Shown here: positions 1 to 11,084 of the stretch, in pieces
Layout: every line of letters starts with the position of its first letter
How positions within the stretch are numbered: the stretch's first letter is position 1
From: Lepas anatifera
Lineage: Eukaryota > Arthropoda > Thecostraca > Lepadidae
Assembly (NCBI GenBank): GCA_034440635.1
Contig: JAOTON010002228.1
Coordinates: 100,001 to 164,000 of the forward strand
Direction of reading: 5' to 3'
DNA length: 64,000 nt
Notes under the pieces: generated by a model
Seen by the model: the letters and a program-made list of their open reading frames with translations, nothing else
The model's database searches: none
Told to the model about the DNA's origin: nothing
Position numbers and translations under genes: made by a program

Positions 1-500
1 CGAAATGTGATCCCTTGAGGACGCACTTGATCTTTGGGAATAACCAGTAACCGCACGGTGTTAAATCTGGTGAGTACGGAGGATGTTCCAGGGCTGCCAC
101 CTGTCTGTCGGCCAGGAACTGTCGGATGCTGAGGGCGCTTTGCGCGGGAGCACTGTCGTGGTGCAGGAACTACCGCTTGTTCTCCCACATGTCACGGCTC
201 GATCGTCGGATTCGTGCGATTAGGTGCCTGAGAAATTCCTTGTAGAAGTGTTGGTTTTCACAGTTTGCCCTTGTGGCACGAATTCGTAATGAACCAATCC
301 TTAATGGCTAAGGAACGAAATGAGCATCACCTTGATTTTGGACTTTGCTATGCAGGCCTTCTTTGGTCTGGGAGACCCCGCAGTCTTCCATTGAAGGCTC
401 TGCCTCTTTGTCTCGGGGGCCATACTGGAGAAGACCCAAGTCTCGTCTGCAGTCATGACATCGTCCAGGAACTCTGGGTTGCCCTCCAGATGCCCCTAGT
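1..500 (-). pseudogene. mariner transposase, decayed, cut by window start
   Basis: Reading the minus strand from about 500 down to 1 gives a mariner (IS630/Tc1/mariner superfamily) transposase core. The first catalytic Asp lies in TADETWVF, the second in a FLHHDSAPAQ box and the third in a PPYSPDLTPC box, the order and motifs of mariner DDD enzymes that cut and paste DNA at TA sites. The copy is dead. There is a TAA where the family has a coding codon, shortly after a VMLISF segment; a frameshift after GQTV; and a TAG just before the second catalytic box where Trp is usual. The C-terminal end is outside the window and the N-terminal DNA-binding half is absent or beyond about 500. No terminal inverted repeat was found on the right. 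Confidence 0.85.
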
Positions 501-840
501 TTAACCAAAAGCTTGATGTTGATAGCTTGATGTTGATCCTTTGCTCAAAGCTGATGTTGAGACACGGGGCACTGCATGGAAGTTAGAGACACAGCTGTGG
601 AAAGAAAGTTAATGGGTTAGCTAGAGGGAGACTTTGGTTATACTGTGTTGAAGCGTTGTGTTTCACTATGGCATAATTTATAGGCATGTGGCTTCTGAGT
701 CTGTCGCCAGCAGCCAAAGTCCCGTTTCTTTTTTGTCACTTTTGACTGGATGTTATTTTCAGGAGTATGTCCACACTAGAATTCAGTAGTGAGCATTGAG
801 TCAAGAGTCGTTTAGCTACATTGTGTCACTCTTTAACATC
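501..840. other. no recognised feature
   Basis: Unremarkable intergenic sequence between the mariner relic and a minisatellite. A short direct repeat of 'cttgatgttgat' occurs near 510-535. No coding potential, RNA gene or terminal repeat was recognised. Confidence 0.5.
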
Positions 841-928
841 CGCCCCGGTGGGCCTCCGAGCCACCTTCGCCCCGGTGGGCCTCCGAGCCACCTTCGCTCT
901 GGTGGGCCTCCCAGCCACCTTCGCCCTA
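841..928. repeat. 27-bp minisatellite, about 3.3 copies
   Basis: A unit containing GGTGGGCCTCCGAGCCACC recurs at a 27-bp spacing, with starts at about 841, 868, 895 and 922. The third and fourth units have diverged slightly. Because 27 is a multiple of three, several frames stay open across it, but the repetitive peptides have no other coding support. Confidence 0.85.
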
Positions 929-1870
929 ATGGGGGGTTCAAACACCTCGCCCCCGAACTCGGCTCCTATGCGGAATAACAAAAAAACACGAAAGCTATTG
1001 GATAGCTCATACAAATTCATGAAGAAACTACATTGGTCACTTTTTGGCTCAGGTCAATATTGAGGTCATTACATGTCAAAGAAGGTTGCATGTTAGGGTA
1101 GTGCTTTAAGCTCTAGCGTCTGACAGTGTTGAGTTAGAACCATTTGCTTCCTCTCGTCACGGCGAATCGAATTATATATAATATGAATATGCCAGGTCAA
1201 AGCACAAACATGGCCTTATCTCAGGCCAGATCAAGGTCACTTTTCAACCTACCATAGTCAATACGCATATAAATCAACTCGCAATAACAAAACAAACGTA
1301 ATGCTATCAAAATATAAGCTTTATCATCATTTCCTGCAAAGTTACTGACCCAAGTATGAAAACTGTTTTAATAGCCCCAGATGACCTCCCAGAGGCCACA
1401 GGTCAAAAATTGCAACATGAACCTGGAAAGGGGCCCACGATACTACAATCTGGAGAATATGAAAGTATTCTCAGCTGTATCTACACAAATACAGCCCATT
1501 TCCTGTTTTCCCAATGTATTTCCAATGGAGAGGTCATGATCCGTGCCTGACCCTAGGTCATTGTTATGAAAAATCCCAGAATACATATTGTAGCTCTCTG
1601 TGAGCTCATTATGTGGAATAAGTTTCAATTCGATAGATTCACCCATTTCTTACTTATGCCACTTTAAGCATTTTTGGAGGTGAGGTCACTTGACCTGCAC
1701 TGGTGACCTGACCTGAGATGACATAACCTTAAAATTTTGCTGAAGTTGCGAAGTTGATCAAGAATAAGGTGTGCCAGGTACGGTGGCGCTTCGCGTTGCC
1801 GTTTTTTTCTTGCCGCCGGAAAAAACCCGAGGGGGTGTTCAAACACCCCCAACCGGAGCGAGGGTTAAGC
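925..1870 (-). mobile_element. repeat family R1, full copy with palindromic ends
   Basis: The reverse complement of this segment aligns along most of its length with 18280-19110 and with 21548-22000, so it is a dispersed repeat. Both ends carry a GGGGTGTTTGAACACCCC-like palindrome with a CTCGGG neighbour, at about 928-962 (diverged) and 1827-1850 (9-bp arms around CA). The two ends are inverted relative to each other, suggesting a non-autonomous DNA element or fold-back-like unit. The interior is rich in GACCT/AGGTC motifs and has no transposase. Target duplications were not resolved. Confidence 0.65.
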
Positions 1871-2108
1871 CATGGCACGGTGGAGGAAAGGTACCTCATC
1901 ACTGTCTGAAAAGGTAGGAGCAGGGCGTCACTTTTTTGTCGCGCTGTTTAAAGGGTCCCCAATCGTCACTTCAGTGCAAATTTGGCACTCCCCACATGAG
2001 TGTCCATTAGACCAGGCTGCACGAGGGTTTTTTGTTGTTGCAAAGGAGCCAGTATTAATAACATTGTTTTGTGGCATTAGCACTTGGCGAGCATATCAGT
2101 GCTCTTAA

Positions 2109-2536
2109 AGGGAACGTGGCACCTTGGTCGACTCAAGGGTATTTTTAGCCAAAAACCGTGAAAACGTCCATGATTTCTCAGAAAAATGTACAATGAGCGC
2201 AATATTTTAATAGTAAAATGCTCCTCTAGGGTGAAAAATAAACCCCTGACTGTGGATGACGTCATGATCTAGAAACTACTACCATATTCAATAGGCTTCG
2301 AGGGCTTCAATTGGCTAATTACTCACCGTAACGTCAGCGCTGTCGTCACACCAACAGCTGACAACTGGGGCCGCCTGGCTGGGGTACATGTGGGGTATAT
2401 TTCAGGTAGGTTTGTAGCTTTTTCTACGGAAATTTTGAGTTTCAAGACAAATGATATATTGAGCACCAGGGATTGCGGCAGCTTTACAAATTGACTAACT
2501 TAGTTAAAATCATGTTATAAAAGTGCCACATTCCCT
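2109..2536. mobile_element. TTAA-flanked MITE (piggyBac-type target)
   Basis: TTAA at 2105-2108 and 2537-2540 flanks perfect-but-one terminal inverted repeats AGGGAACGTGGCAC (left) and AGGGAATGTGGCAC (right, reverse complement). TTAA duplication with short inverted ends is the hallmark of piggyBac-superfamily insertion. The 428-bp interior has no open frame of note, so this would be a non-autonomous copy mobilised in trans. The superfamily assignment rests on the target site only. Confidence 0.75.
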
Positions 2537-2540
2537 TTAA

Positions 2541-3010
2541 AGTGAATGGATCACCTTGCCGGAATTCTACAAAGAATAATTTAGGAACAAGAGAGGTCGG
2601 AATATCAGGAAACATTTCTCCCCACTTTCATACGCTAAAATAGAAATATCTCCTATTTTCTAACAATGTGTGATGTAATAGAAATACAAGTTTTTTAATT
2701 AGTCAAATCCAAACCTTGATCATAGATTCGCTGTAAAGGCTCTTTCACGGCATTTCCGCATGGAATAAGTCTCATGCACCGAATATTCAAATTCATGGTG
2801 AAATAATCGCAGGACCGGCAACCTATTTTCCGCTGAGGACGTCCGCTATCATCATCAGTATCATATTTGTTCATTTGCCACTATAATCGTACTCTCGGTC
2901 CGCTCCATTCTCGGTCTTGTTGAGCACTGGTACAAAATATGAACAACAGATGGCGTTACGGCGGCCGTGTTTATTCAGTGGTGAAAAATGATGCATATGC
3001 CTGATATAAA
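2541..3010. other. no recognised feature
   Basis: AT-rich intergenic sequence between the TTAA MITE and the 3-prime side of the USP pseudogene. Nothing gene-like is visible on either strand. Confidence 0.5.
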
Positions 3011-3394
3011 TAAGCATCTAAATAAACAATTTAAGTTTTATTTTGAAAAAAACAAGCGGTACTTGTTTTGACAAGTACAAGGGAAGGACGATGTGATGTG
3101 TGTTGCAGCCATTGAGAGTATTTTGGCCCAATGGCGCTCTGCAATAGACGACTACTCGCCCGAAATTTTCGGTCGACACGCGTGTTTTTTGGTATATTTC
3201 ACGTTTTATTTGCGACACAACACGCAGACGTAGCATAAGATATTCGTGGAATGTCATGTAGGTAGCCACAATACATGCATAGGTACATTTCATCCAAGTG
3301 ACTTGATATGTAGAGGAAAAATTCACCCGTTGATAATTTGCAGACAATAAGATTATTCGAAACCGCAACACACCTAGACTTAACCACGTGCGCA

Positions 3395-4068
3395 TCGTGG
3401 CACATCTCTGGCGGCATAACAGAGCAGGTATGTTGATGCCGTCCTCACTTTTGCGGCCGGCACATTCATGATAGAAACATCGTTCATGCAGTAACAGCGC
3501 ACTGCTGGCTGGTTCCAGCAGAAGGCGGTGTAGTGGCCGGTCTCGGCGCTGCCATGGTGTTCTACTACAGCATACAGATCATATACAAAGCTTCCAGAGA
3601 ACTGCAAAGGCCCGCTAACCATTATACTGAGATCGAGGTCACTAACAGGCAAAAAAACATGAGTCTGTGTCTTGTGCAAGGTGTTTTCACTGTGGGAACA
3701 CCGCTTCGGGTGTATAATCACCACAGGTGGCAGTCGCTCGATGCTGAACTTCTTGTAGGCGTCCTGTTGCCGCTGACAATTTGAACATGTCTAGCCTGAA
3801 ATGTGATCGCCTTGCATGTACTGCTGGATACATCGGTGGAGACTAATTTGTGCCAGCGGGTCCGGATTTGGAGGCAGCGCTGACGACAGCAGAGTAAAGT
3901 TCCGAGCGTGACAGATTCGTAGCTGCAAATGGTGCAGAGAAGCACAGACTTTTCCTGCCCGTAGAAAAGCCGGGATATGATGGAATCGTTTGTCTGATAG
4001 AACTGATGCCAGGCAATATCACCAGCGCTGTAATCCTCCGTATATCACATTATCCTCCATCAATATCA
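3395..4068 (-). pseudogene. ubiquitin-specific protease (USP) catalytic-domain pseudogene
   Basis: The minus strand encodes, in order, a stretch like AWHQFYQTNDSIISRLFYGQ, a CTIC half of the USP zinc ribbon, a CSNC second half, FSIERLPPVVIIHPKR and the C-terminal His box YDLYAVVEHHG...GHYTAF, followed by an ASTYLLCYAAR end. This order is that of the cysteine protease fold of USP deubiquitinases, closest in style to the USP2/USP8 group. The gene is broken: a TAG replaces the usual Trp just before CSNC (3791-3793) and frames change around 3720-3800. The Cys box is not present on this side. Gypsy A inserted immediately upstream (3-prime junction at 4073). No introns are evident over the fragment, so a processed copy is possible. 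An AATAAA on the minus strand lies near 3035. Confidence 0.8.
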
Positions 4069-4073
4069 CCATC
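4069..4073. repeat. target site duplication CCATC of gypsy A (left)
   Basis: The five bases CCATC directly precede the left LTR and recur directly after the right LTR at 17220-17224. Five-bp duplications are standard for Ty3/gypsy integrases. Confidence 0.85.
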
Positions 4074-4296
4074 TGTCGTTAGATATCGTTTGGATAAATG
4101 AAGAATTAAAACCTCCTTTATTCAATTATGTATTACCACTTAACGGCCCGTAAAAATACAACAAAAAAATAAACCACCACTTTCTCCCGTCCCCACCACA
4201 ACGCACACTGTCTTCTTCCTTCCTAAATTCCACGTGATTTTATTATTTATCTAACGAAGGGCAGCGCAGGCAACCGCCTGCAACAATTTCACTATA
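4074..4296 (-). repeat. gypsy A 3-prime LTR
   Basis: This 223-bp segment matches 17001-17219 with scattered substitutions and small indels. On the plus strand it starts TGTCGTTAGATATCG and ends TTTCACTATA. Several percent divergence from its partner indicates an old insertion. A minus-strand AATAAA sits inside it. Confidence 0.9.
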
Positions 4297-4301
4297 CTCC
4301 C

Positions 4302-4731
4302 CTAATCCCCAGGACCATGACCGTACCAATCCGGTGGGCGCCTGTCCCTTGCGCTTATTCTGAGCGGGGCCTCCGCACTTGTGTTGTGAAGATTAGCTCC
4401 CGCATCTTCGATGTCATTTTCCGGGTTCGACATGTCTGACCTTGGACTTTGGGCGTTCTGATGTTCATGGCTGGTGGTAGCAGGAATTGCACTGCTGGGT
4501 TCACTGTCAGACGGTGCACCTGTTGGCACAGACGCCCAGGGCACCGGTGCACTAACATACACCAGGGATGAATCGCCAGCTTGGTTAGATCTCTCTAGGT
4601 GGGCATGCTCATCCAGCCTCGCATTTGGACTCCTGCTGCGATGCCGCAGGTCCCATATGTGCCAGGGCACTCAACCCACCCCGACGACTTGGCGCGCAAC
4701 CACCTTTGTCACAACACCCCAGTGTGACCAT
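4302..4731 (-). pseudogene. gypsy A pol C-terminal tail
   Basis: Downstream of the integrase C-terminal domain the minus strand stays open through a polar Ser/Pro/Ala-rich tail ending RISARDRRPPDWYGHGPGD, with its stop a few bases before the polypurine tract. Such low-complexity tails ending in a basic RxRRPPxWY-type motif are common at the end of Ty3/gypsy pol. It belongs to the same polyprotein as the integrase at 4732-5635 but is shifted in frame relative to it. Confidence 0.7.
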
Positions 4732-5635
4732 TCAGTACAACGCGTCCCAGGTTCTCATCCAGACAGAATCACCTACATTAAAATTTGCCGCGGGAGGTAG
4801 GCCTGAGGTACACGTGAGGTGTGTGCTGACAGGAGTATCCTCAACTGGTCGCATGCAGTCTCGTACAGTGTAGCGGTAAATGTGACTATCTGGCGATTTG
4901 GCTGATGTGACACTGTCAAGGGGAGTGGCGTTGTAAATGTGCACGGCCTCTGCGATGTCACACCGCTTCCGAGTAGCGGCCACTTTCACTGTTCGGTGAT
5001 TACACTCGACTATCGAGTTCCCACTCGGTCTGTGTACTGCACGAAAAGGCCGTGTCATTGTCAGCCAATATTTGTACTGGTGCGCCACCCTCGCAGAAAA
5101 TTTGTCTAAGTTGAGCTACCACGTTGGCTGAGTCGCACTTCTGCAACGGTCTCCATAAGCTGAATCTTGATGGCCCACAATCCACCACAGTTAAGAAACC
5201 TTGCGAATGAAAGTGGGTGATATTAATGGCTAATCTCCACCATGTATCTGGTACGTCCAATGTCCCGGGACAAGTGCAGGCGCTGGATCAACAGCCCGAC
5301 AAACGTCGCATCGTGTCACTACGCCGCGCACCATCGATCGTGAGATCGATGGAGAGATGTCACGACGTGCAAAGTAAAGTGTTCTTCGAATACCCGGGTG
5401 ACCCACCTTGTGATGAACATCAGCGATAGAAGCTATGACCTCGGTAGAGCATTCTGCCTCTGTATTCCGAACAGCTGCTGCCACAATGCCAGTGTTCGAC
5501 CGTTCGTTAAATGGGTCGTTTCGCACCCATTCAGAAGGTACACCTGTCAATTTGTCTGCGCGGTTCTGTGCCGAGCTGACAAAAGACACAGACATGGAAA
5601 TCTTCATCTTGTCCTGGATCTGACGTATCATGTCG
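4732..5635 (-). pseudogene. gypsy A integrase
   Basis: The minus strand encodes an HHCC zinc-finger module (HHKVGHPGIRR ... CDVCRAVDP, about 5290-5420), then the RNase-H-fold core. The first catalytic Asp is in TVVDCGPSRF (about 5175), the second in ILADNDTAF (about 5060) and the Glu in NSIVECNHR (about 5005). A C-terminal NFNVGDSVWMR segment follows. Integrase joins cDNA ends to host DNA. The three parts fall in different frames, so the copy is inactive. All three acidic residues appear conserved, so decay is by indels rather than active-site loss here. Confidence 0.85.
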
Positions 5636-5699
5636 ACACGACCCGAATAAGTATTTCACCTTGTGCTTTTGTAAGGAGGCGAGCGCGGTCGCTAAGGGC

Positions 5700-5920
5700 A
5701 TCCTTAACCCATCGATAGACTGGCAGAATCGGTTTTGAGTTCAATCCTTTCCATGCCCCAGGAAGTCGCTAGATTGACACCTCGCACAGCTGCGTCCAGT
5801 TCTGCCATGTTTATGTGACTGGGTTCATCTTTTCGTAGCCAACATGCTCCTTCAGTGGTATCGCCGTCCACCGATTCTACAACGACTCCAGTAGTTATAG
5901 AACAAGCATCAGTCCATATT
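5700..5920 (-). pseudogene. gypsy A RNase H domain
   Basis: Minus-strand motifs WTDA, INMAELDAAVRG and LKTDSA occur in the order and spacing of the RNase H D-E-D catalytic residues that degrade the RNA of the RNA:DNA hybrid. A TAA follows the KTDSA motif within about 20 bp (about 5706) and ends this frame. It lies between the RT C-terminal half and the integrase, as expected. Confidence 0.8.
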
Positions 5921-5943
5921 ACTGCCTGATGCCCGCTTACATT

Positions 5944-6666
5944 TCAACGGCATCGAGCAGGGTCATCGCTTGCTAATCGTTTGACCACAAAGTTTACTTG
6001 CTCCTGCAAAGTTGCATCTTTTGTTTCACCGTACCATACACGGGTGAGAGCATTGCCGCGGCGCTTCATCCATGCTGTGGCTGGACTCAACCAACCACAC
6101 ACGGGTAGGTGAGCTACCAGGCAACCACACCTTGAAAACAAAGATCGACGCCTTATTGAAGCGGGAGGAGGCGCAATGGGATTATCACGCCTCCACTGGA
6201 ACTCTCCCTTGACCGCATGCAGGTGAAGACCCAGCATACGTGCCCCGTTTGCTGCACGCTCTGGCGCCTTGCACTCAGGCCGAACATCGCAAAATGTGCA
6301 ACGACGTCCTCGGCACTCGCAATATCCCCGTTTACACATCGATGGTCGACGTAGGGCTGGACAGCCCGTTCTATTGACGGGTTCTGGGAGAGTACCGCAC
6401 GTACAACACTCTTCATAATGAGGGGAGCCACGCTCAACCCAAAACCGACGCGAGTGAGTGCATAGCGCTTTCCTTCGAATATGACGGTGTAAAAAGGCCA
6501 AAGCTGCTTGTCGGAACGGAGCTGTAAATATGTTTTTTAAGGTCCACCGCCGCTATATTATGACCGTGACGACGCATTTCCGAAGTTGATCCGCACAAAC
6601 ATCTGCGTCAGCTGTGTGTGCGACGAGGTGTTGATTTATTTCCCGGTAATGTAGCACCGGCCGCAC
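5944..6666 (-). pseudogene. gypsy A reverse transcriptase, C-terminal part
   Basis: Directly at the hAT junction the minus strand resumes with VRPVLHYREINQHL, the continuation of the RT started at 15484-15645. It then runs through an AHTADADVCADQLRK stretch to a palm motif reading QPYVDHRCVNGDIASAEDVV. In Ty3/gypsy the catalytic box is YVDD/YIDD; here the second Asp is His (plus-strand codon about 6341-6343), so polymerase activity would be lost. A TAG/TAA-containing segment and at least one frame change occur near 6530-6560. Confidence 0.8.
6659..6666. repeat. target site duplication GGCCGCAC (left) of hAT element
   Basis: GGCCGCAC abuts the left terminal repeat and recurs at 15476-15483 after the right terminal repeat. 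The target is an RT codon run (VRP) of gypsy A. Confidence 0.9.
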
Positions 6667-7290
6667 CAGGGGTCGAAAAAGTTGCCATTTTGCCATTCTA
6701 AATGGTGACAGCTGGAGTTCCACCGGGTGACAAAAGTCACAAGTCGATTTACAAAAATGGCACCTCTAATTCTCATACACTGCAAAATCTGGATTGACTT
6801 GATTGGCCCATTTTAACCCTCTGCGACATAAGCTTTGTTCGACTAACCGTATTTGGTTAATGCGGTGAATTATTCGAAACATATTCGATCCTGGGGTCGA
6901 AAAAGTTCAGGCCCTCGTCTATCTCTCAGCATGGGCTGGTGACACGAATGGTGATAAAGTGCCATTGTCACCATTGCCCCCAGGCTATGTCACCGGCCGT
7001 ATTCACTTCTCCTTCCGTGGTCGAACACATCACTGCTACAATCAGCTGAGCGGCTCGGCCTTCACTGCACTGCGCCATCCGCCGCATTAGGTGCTGTAAA
7101 TATTTATTTATAAATAAGGCGCTGTAAAAATATAGAGAGCGGAAAGACAAGGAAGAGAAAGGAAAATATCGGTTGCTATCTTTCTTCCGCATGTGGTGGC
7201 AAGGTGGTGAGAGTATAGGTGTTGATCAGTCAGGTATTTTGGTACTAAGTATGATATAGAAATACTGCTTAAACCTGATATAGGTGCTGC

Positions 7291-7483
7291 CAGGGGCGCC
7301 GCCACGGAATTTTCGCAGGGGGGACAGACCCGGGCTGGTGCTGACCGGGGAGGAGAATTTTTAGTATATTCGGTACTTGACAGCATTAATAACCATTGAC
7401 CCAAAAATTTGGGGGGGGACGTCCCCCTCTGGTCGGCCAACAGGGGGGACGCGTCCCCCGTCCCCCCGCTTTCGGCGCCCATG
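7291..7483. mobile_element. 193-bp hAT MITE
   Basis: Flanked by the 8-bp duplication GGTGCTGC (7283-7290 and 7484-7491). Termini CAGGGGCGCCGCC and, inverted, CATGGGCGCCG. The interior has G-runs and C-runs (GGGGGGGG at about 7411, GACGTCCCCC) typical of the many CAGGGGCG MITEs in this window. Confidence 0.85.
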
Positions 7484-7491
7484 GGTGCTGC

Positions 7492-8206
7492 AGTGAAGGC
7501 AAACTTTTTGCCTCTGTGCTTACTGGTATGCCGAGTCGGGGACTCAAGTGGGGCACTTGTAACTGGGTACCTAGGTACCTATCTCTCTAAGTCCGTGCGT
7601 GGAAATCCTTGGGGGTCAGACCCCTCATTGGCGGAACCAGGAGCAACTTTGGAGGAACGAAATCAATGTTTGGAGGGGGCTCCATCAAGAATTTCCAAAA
7701 ATAAAGTATTTTAAAAGGCTCTAAATTTGGATCTTTCAGTAGGCAAAAGACACTATTTTGGGCTTTGGTGGGGGCAACAGCCCCTTTGGCCCCCCTTGAA
7801 TCAACCCTCGGACCCCCTGAATTTGGGTCTCCCATAGACTTTATATAGGGCTTGTAGTGCTGTGCCAGCATCAACTCACAGAGACCTCCAGCCCTGCCTC
7901 ATGCAGTGCCTATTTGAGGCAAAAAATATTTTTGTTTCATCTTTGGAGTGTGTTGGGCATCAATATCTAGATTTAATAACTGCAAAACATCCCACTTCTA
8001 GTCTGCAAAATGTTGCGGATTGCCACAATGACAAGAATAATAACTTGTAGTTTGAGTTGTTTAGGAGGTAGCTTTTGGGGGTGGCTATGACTAGTAGGGA
8101 TGGGGGTCAAGACCAGTGTGGGGCAGTCTATGGGGGGAAGAACAGTAGGTAAGCAGATTGTGTCAGGTTTTAGCATCTTATTAGGGTGGTTGTTTGGCAT
8201 AGTGAG
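7492..8206. other. hAT interior, no gene recognised
   Basis: Includes an ATTGGCGGAACCAGGAG start near 7627 that looks like another damaged MITE end. No coding sequence could be supported. Confidence 0.5.
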
Positions 8207-8442
8207 CAGTTTTAGGGTATTATGGTAGTAGGCAGATCACATCTCGCGGTTCAAAGGATCACATTAGAAGGTCCACTGATCAAAGGGTCTAATGTTCATA
8301 GGCTCTACACTTTGAAAGTTAGACGTTTTGAATAAGAAGTCCAACGTTCAAAAGGTCAAAAAAGGCGTGCTCAGATGCATGAGAGTGGGGTGCATGATGC
8401 CGCAGAGGCGTACGAAGACACATGATAATAGGAGGAAATGAG

Positions 8443-8541
8443 GGTTAGGTTAGGTTAGGTCAGGTTAGGTCAGCTCAGGTCAGGTCAGGTCAGGTCAGGT
8501 CAGGTTAGGTTAGGTTAGGTCAGGTCAGGTCAGGTCAGGTC
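8443..8541 (+). repeat. interstitial TTAGG/TCAGG repeats
   Basis: About twenty 5-bp units: TTAGG first, then mixed TCAGG and TTAGG. TTAGG is the ancestral arthropod telomere repeat. Its place inside a transposable fold-back arm, with frequent TCAGG variants, argues against a telomere fusion scar. Confidence 0.9.
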
Positions 8542-8805
8542 AGTTGTGCATGCCCTTGGTCCCTATTTCCTAATCTGGGGATATCACCCCTTTTTCCAGA
8601 TTCTGGGTGCGCCTCTGGTCTGGGTGCCACTTTGGGATATGTTTTAGAAATATCCCCACATTCTGCAAGAAAAGAGGTGAAACAGACAGAAGGACGGAGG
8701 GTTAGAGGAGTAGCATAAAGTGGTACTCAGACCAGAGGCGCACTCAGATTCTGGAAAGAGGGGTGATATCCCCAGACTAGGAAATAGGGACTAAGGGCAT
8801 ACACA

Positions 8806-9029
8806 CCTGACCTGACCTGACCTAACCTAACCTAACCTAACCTAACCTAAACCTAAACCTAAACCTAAACCTAAACCTAAACCTAAGCCTGCCTAAGCCT
8901 AAAGCCTAAACCTAAACCTAACCTAACCTAACCTAACCTAAACTAACCTAACCTAACCTAACCTAACCTAACCTAACCTAACCTAAACTAACCTAACCTA
9001 ACCTAACCTAACCTAACCTAACCTAACCC
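8806..9029 (-). repeat. interstitial CCTAA repeats with CCTAAA block
   Basis: The inverted partner of the 8443-8541 array but more than twice as long, with CCTGA units first, a CCTAAA hexamer block at about 8846-8885, then clean CCTAA units. The length asymmetry shows slippage expansion of one arm after the palindrome formed. Confidence 0.9.
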
Positions 9030-9268
9030 TCATTTCCTCCTATTATCATGTGCCTTAGCACGCCTCTGCGGCATCATGCACCCCACTCTCATGATGCATC
9101 TGAGCACGCCTCTTTGGAACTTTTGAACGTTGGACTTCTAATTCAATAGGTCTAACTTTCAAAGGGTAGAACCTATGAACATTAGACCTTTTGAACTTTG
9201 GACATTCTGATGTGATCCTTTTGAACCGTGAGATGTGATTTGCCTACTACCATAATACCCAGTTTTAG

Positions 9269-11080
9269 TACCTGCTTAGCTCATGCCTGTATGATAAATC
9301 ATGTGAAGCATTGATGCTCATATATGGATTCAGACCTACCACCTTGAGATAGTTTTTTCTGTCTGTAGGGCACCACTAGCATACTGGGTGGTGAGCGCCA
9401 CCACAAACTCATGCAAGCATCACGAACATAAAATCATTTAAATGTAACAATAATGCTTTTTGAGGTATTTCCATGGTAAAGGTATGTACATGGACATATT
9501 TGTGCCATGGTGTAAAATTTCAGCAGTCTTAAGAAGCCTGCCAAATTTTTCAGATTGGGGTCAGCAAAAGAAACTGCAGGGCACAAACATACTTGGGGGG
9601 GGGCAGAACTTGTAGTGCTGGGGCAAGCAGGGATGAACCACCAGATGTATATTTTAACATGGTGGATAGGTGAAGTATGTTGGTGGTTGTGGGCATTTGA
9701 GGACAGAATGTGATTTTTTGTGGCTTTTCATTTGCAGGTGAACAGCAAATGTGTTTTACCCCATATAGGAAAAGAAGGAAGGTGTGCCGCTGCTTCAGTT
9801 TTAAAAAGATTTTGCCTCCCCAATGTCCCTTGGCTTGAAAATACTAGTGAATACAAATGATAGAAGTCTGGTTTAAAAAAGTGTTTTGGGAGATAAAGCA
9901 ATGATTAGCATGATGTGCTTTTCTCTAGCAATGATGCAAAATGTTTCAGAAATGTGAATAAGGTATTGAATAAAATGTTTAAAGCCAACATAATGGTAAC
10001 TGCTGCAAGTTTTGCTGTGTTCAATGGCCAACACCCTGCAAAATGTATCTTGATATTAGTATTTATATTATTTTAAGCATTTAGAAAGAGAAAATTGATC
10101 TTGGCTGGCCAAGGGTAGGGACCTAAAAATGTTTGACAAATCAAAGAGCTGTCATAACAAGATTTTATCTAGACAAGCCATGTTCTTTCTGCCTGTGTCA
10201 TGCACAGATATGGTTGCTTGGAACTGTAGTGCATTCATCAGATCAGAAGTTAAAACAGAGCCAGTGTAACTAGTTGATAAATTACCAAAAATATTTTCAT
10301 TCAGCATGACTTTGCAATCATGCAACAGATCCTCTTAATGTGGCTCCTGCCTTGTCTGCGAAACATTGTAGGTGTTATTAGTTTTTGCTGGAGCAGCAGG
10401 TGTATAGGTTTGGAATGGGTTTTAGGCATTTGGGACTGTGGGAGAGGGGATTGGGGAAGTCACTTAAACTTTATCAAATACAGGCAAATTTTTATGACAG
10501 CTTTAAGGATGCTTTAAGAAAGCTGTCTATATAGAAATATGAAGGGAATATTCATGATTGGAAGGAAAGTAAGCTCACCCACATATCTGGCTCAATTGAG
10601 GTGTATTGTGCAGTGTGCTAAACTGTATACATGTTTTTGCATATTTTTTACACTCTTAAACCCTTGCACATTTTGGGAATGGTCAGGTACAATGTTATCC
10701 CTCAACATGCTATCGCACAATCTTTCACATGTAGAACTATTATTTTAGCGAAACATTATGTTTGGCCTGGAGCCTATTTTGCTGGTCCTCATTTGGCACT
10801 CTTTGTACGCTGAGATGTTTTGGGACTTCTTGCTCTATTTTTTATGCCACTGCTATTTTAAAACTGACTTTAAAAGCTCTTAAAGTATGGAGTAAGTTTT
10901 GAGAAAGAGGATACAAAATGCTGTCAATTCAGTTACATAATCCCTTTCCTCTGCGATGCCGACAACTAGAGAACATGGTTGCTTGGGGCCTGCTTTGGTT
11001 TGATACAGGTGGGGCTGGGGCAATGGCGTAGCCTAGGGGTCCGTGGACTCCTCTTGGGCTTACTGTTCACTGTAAAGCAG
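9269..11080. other. hAT interior, no gene recognised
   Basis: Low-complexity, T-rich intergenic-type sequence with no domain, RNA gene or inverted termini that I can support. Confidence 0.5.
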
Positions 11081-11084
11081 GAAT

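Larger units (their letters stand above)
8216..9259. mobile_element. fold-back element with TTAGG-repeat arms, 9-bp duplication
   Basis: A 1044-bp near-palindrome. The outer arms 8216-8440 and 9030-9259 are inverted copies beginning GGTATTATGGTAGTAGGC. Inside them lie (TTAGG/TCAGG)n at 8443-8541 and (CCTAA/CCTGA)n at 8806-9029, and the central parts 8545-8640 and 8715-8805 are again inverted copies. The flanks are the 9-bp duplication CAGTTTTAG (8207-8215 and 9260-9268). Long inverted ends plus 9-bp duplications fit Mutator-like (MULE) or fold-back elements. No transposase is present. Confidence 0.88.

Noticed and set aside
3018..3395. 125-codon minus-strand frame next to the USP fragment
   Set aside because: No domain; it lies where the 3-prime untranslated part of the USP copy would be.
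8443..9029. Ancient telomere-telomere fusion
   Set aside because: The TTAGG arrays lie inside a palindromic element with perfect 9-bp target duplications and many TCAGG variants, which fits transposition better.
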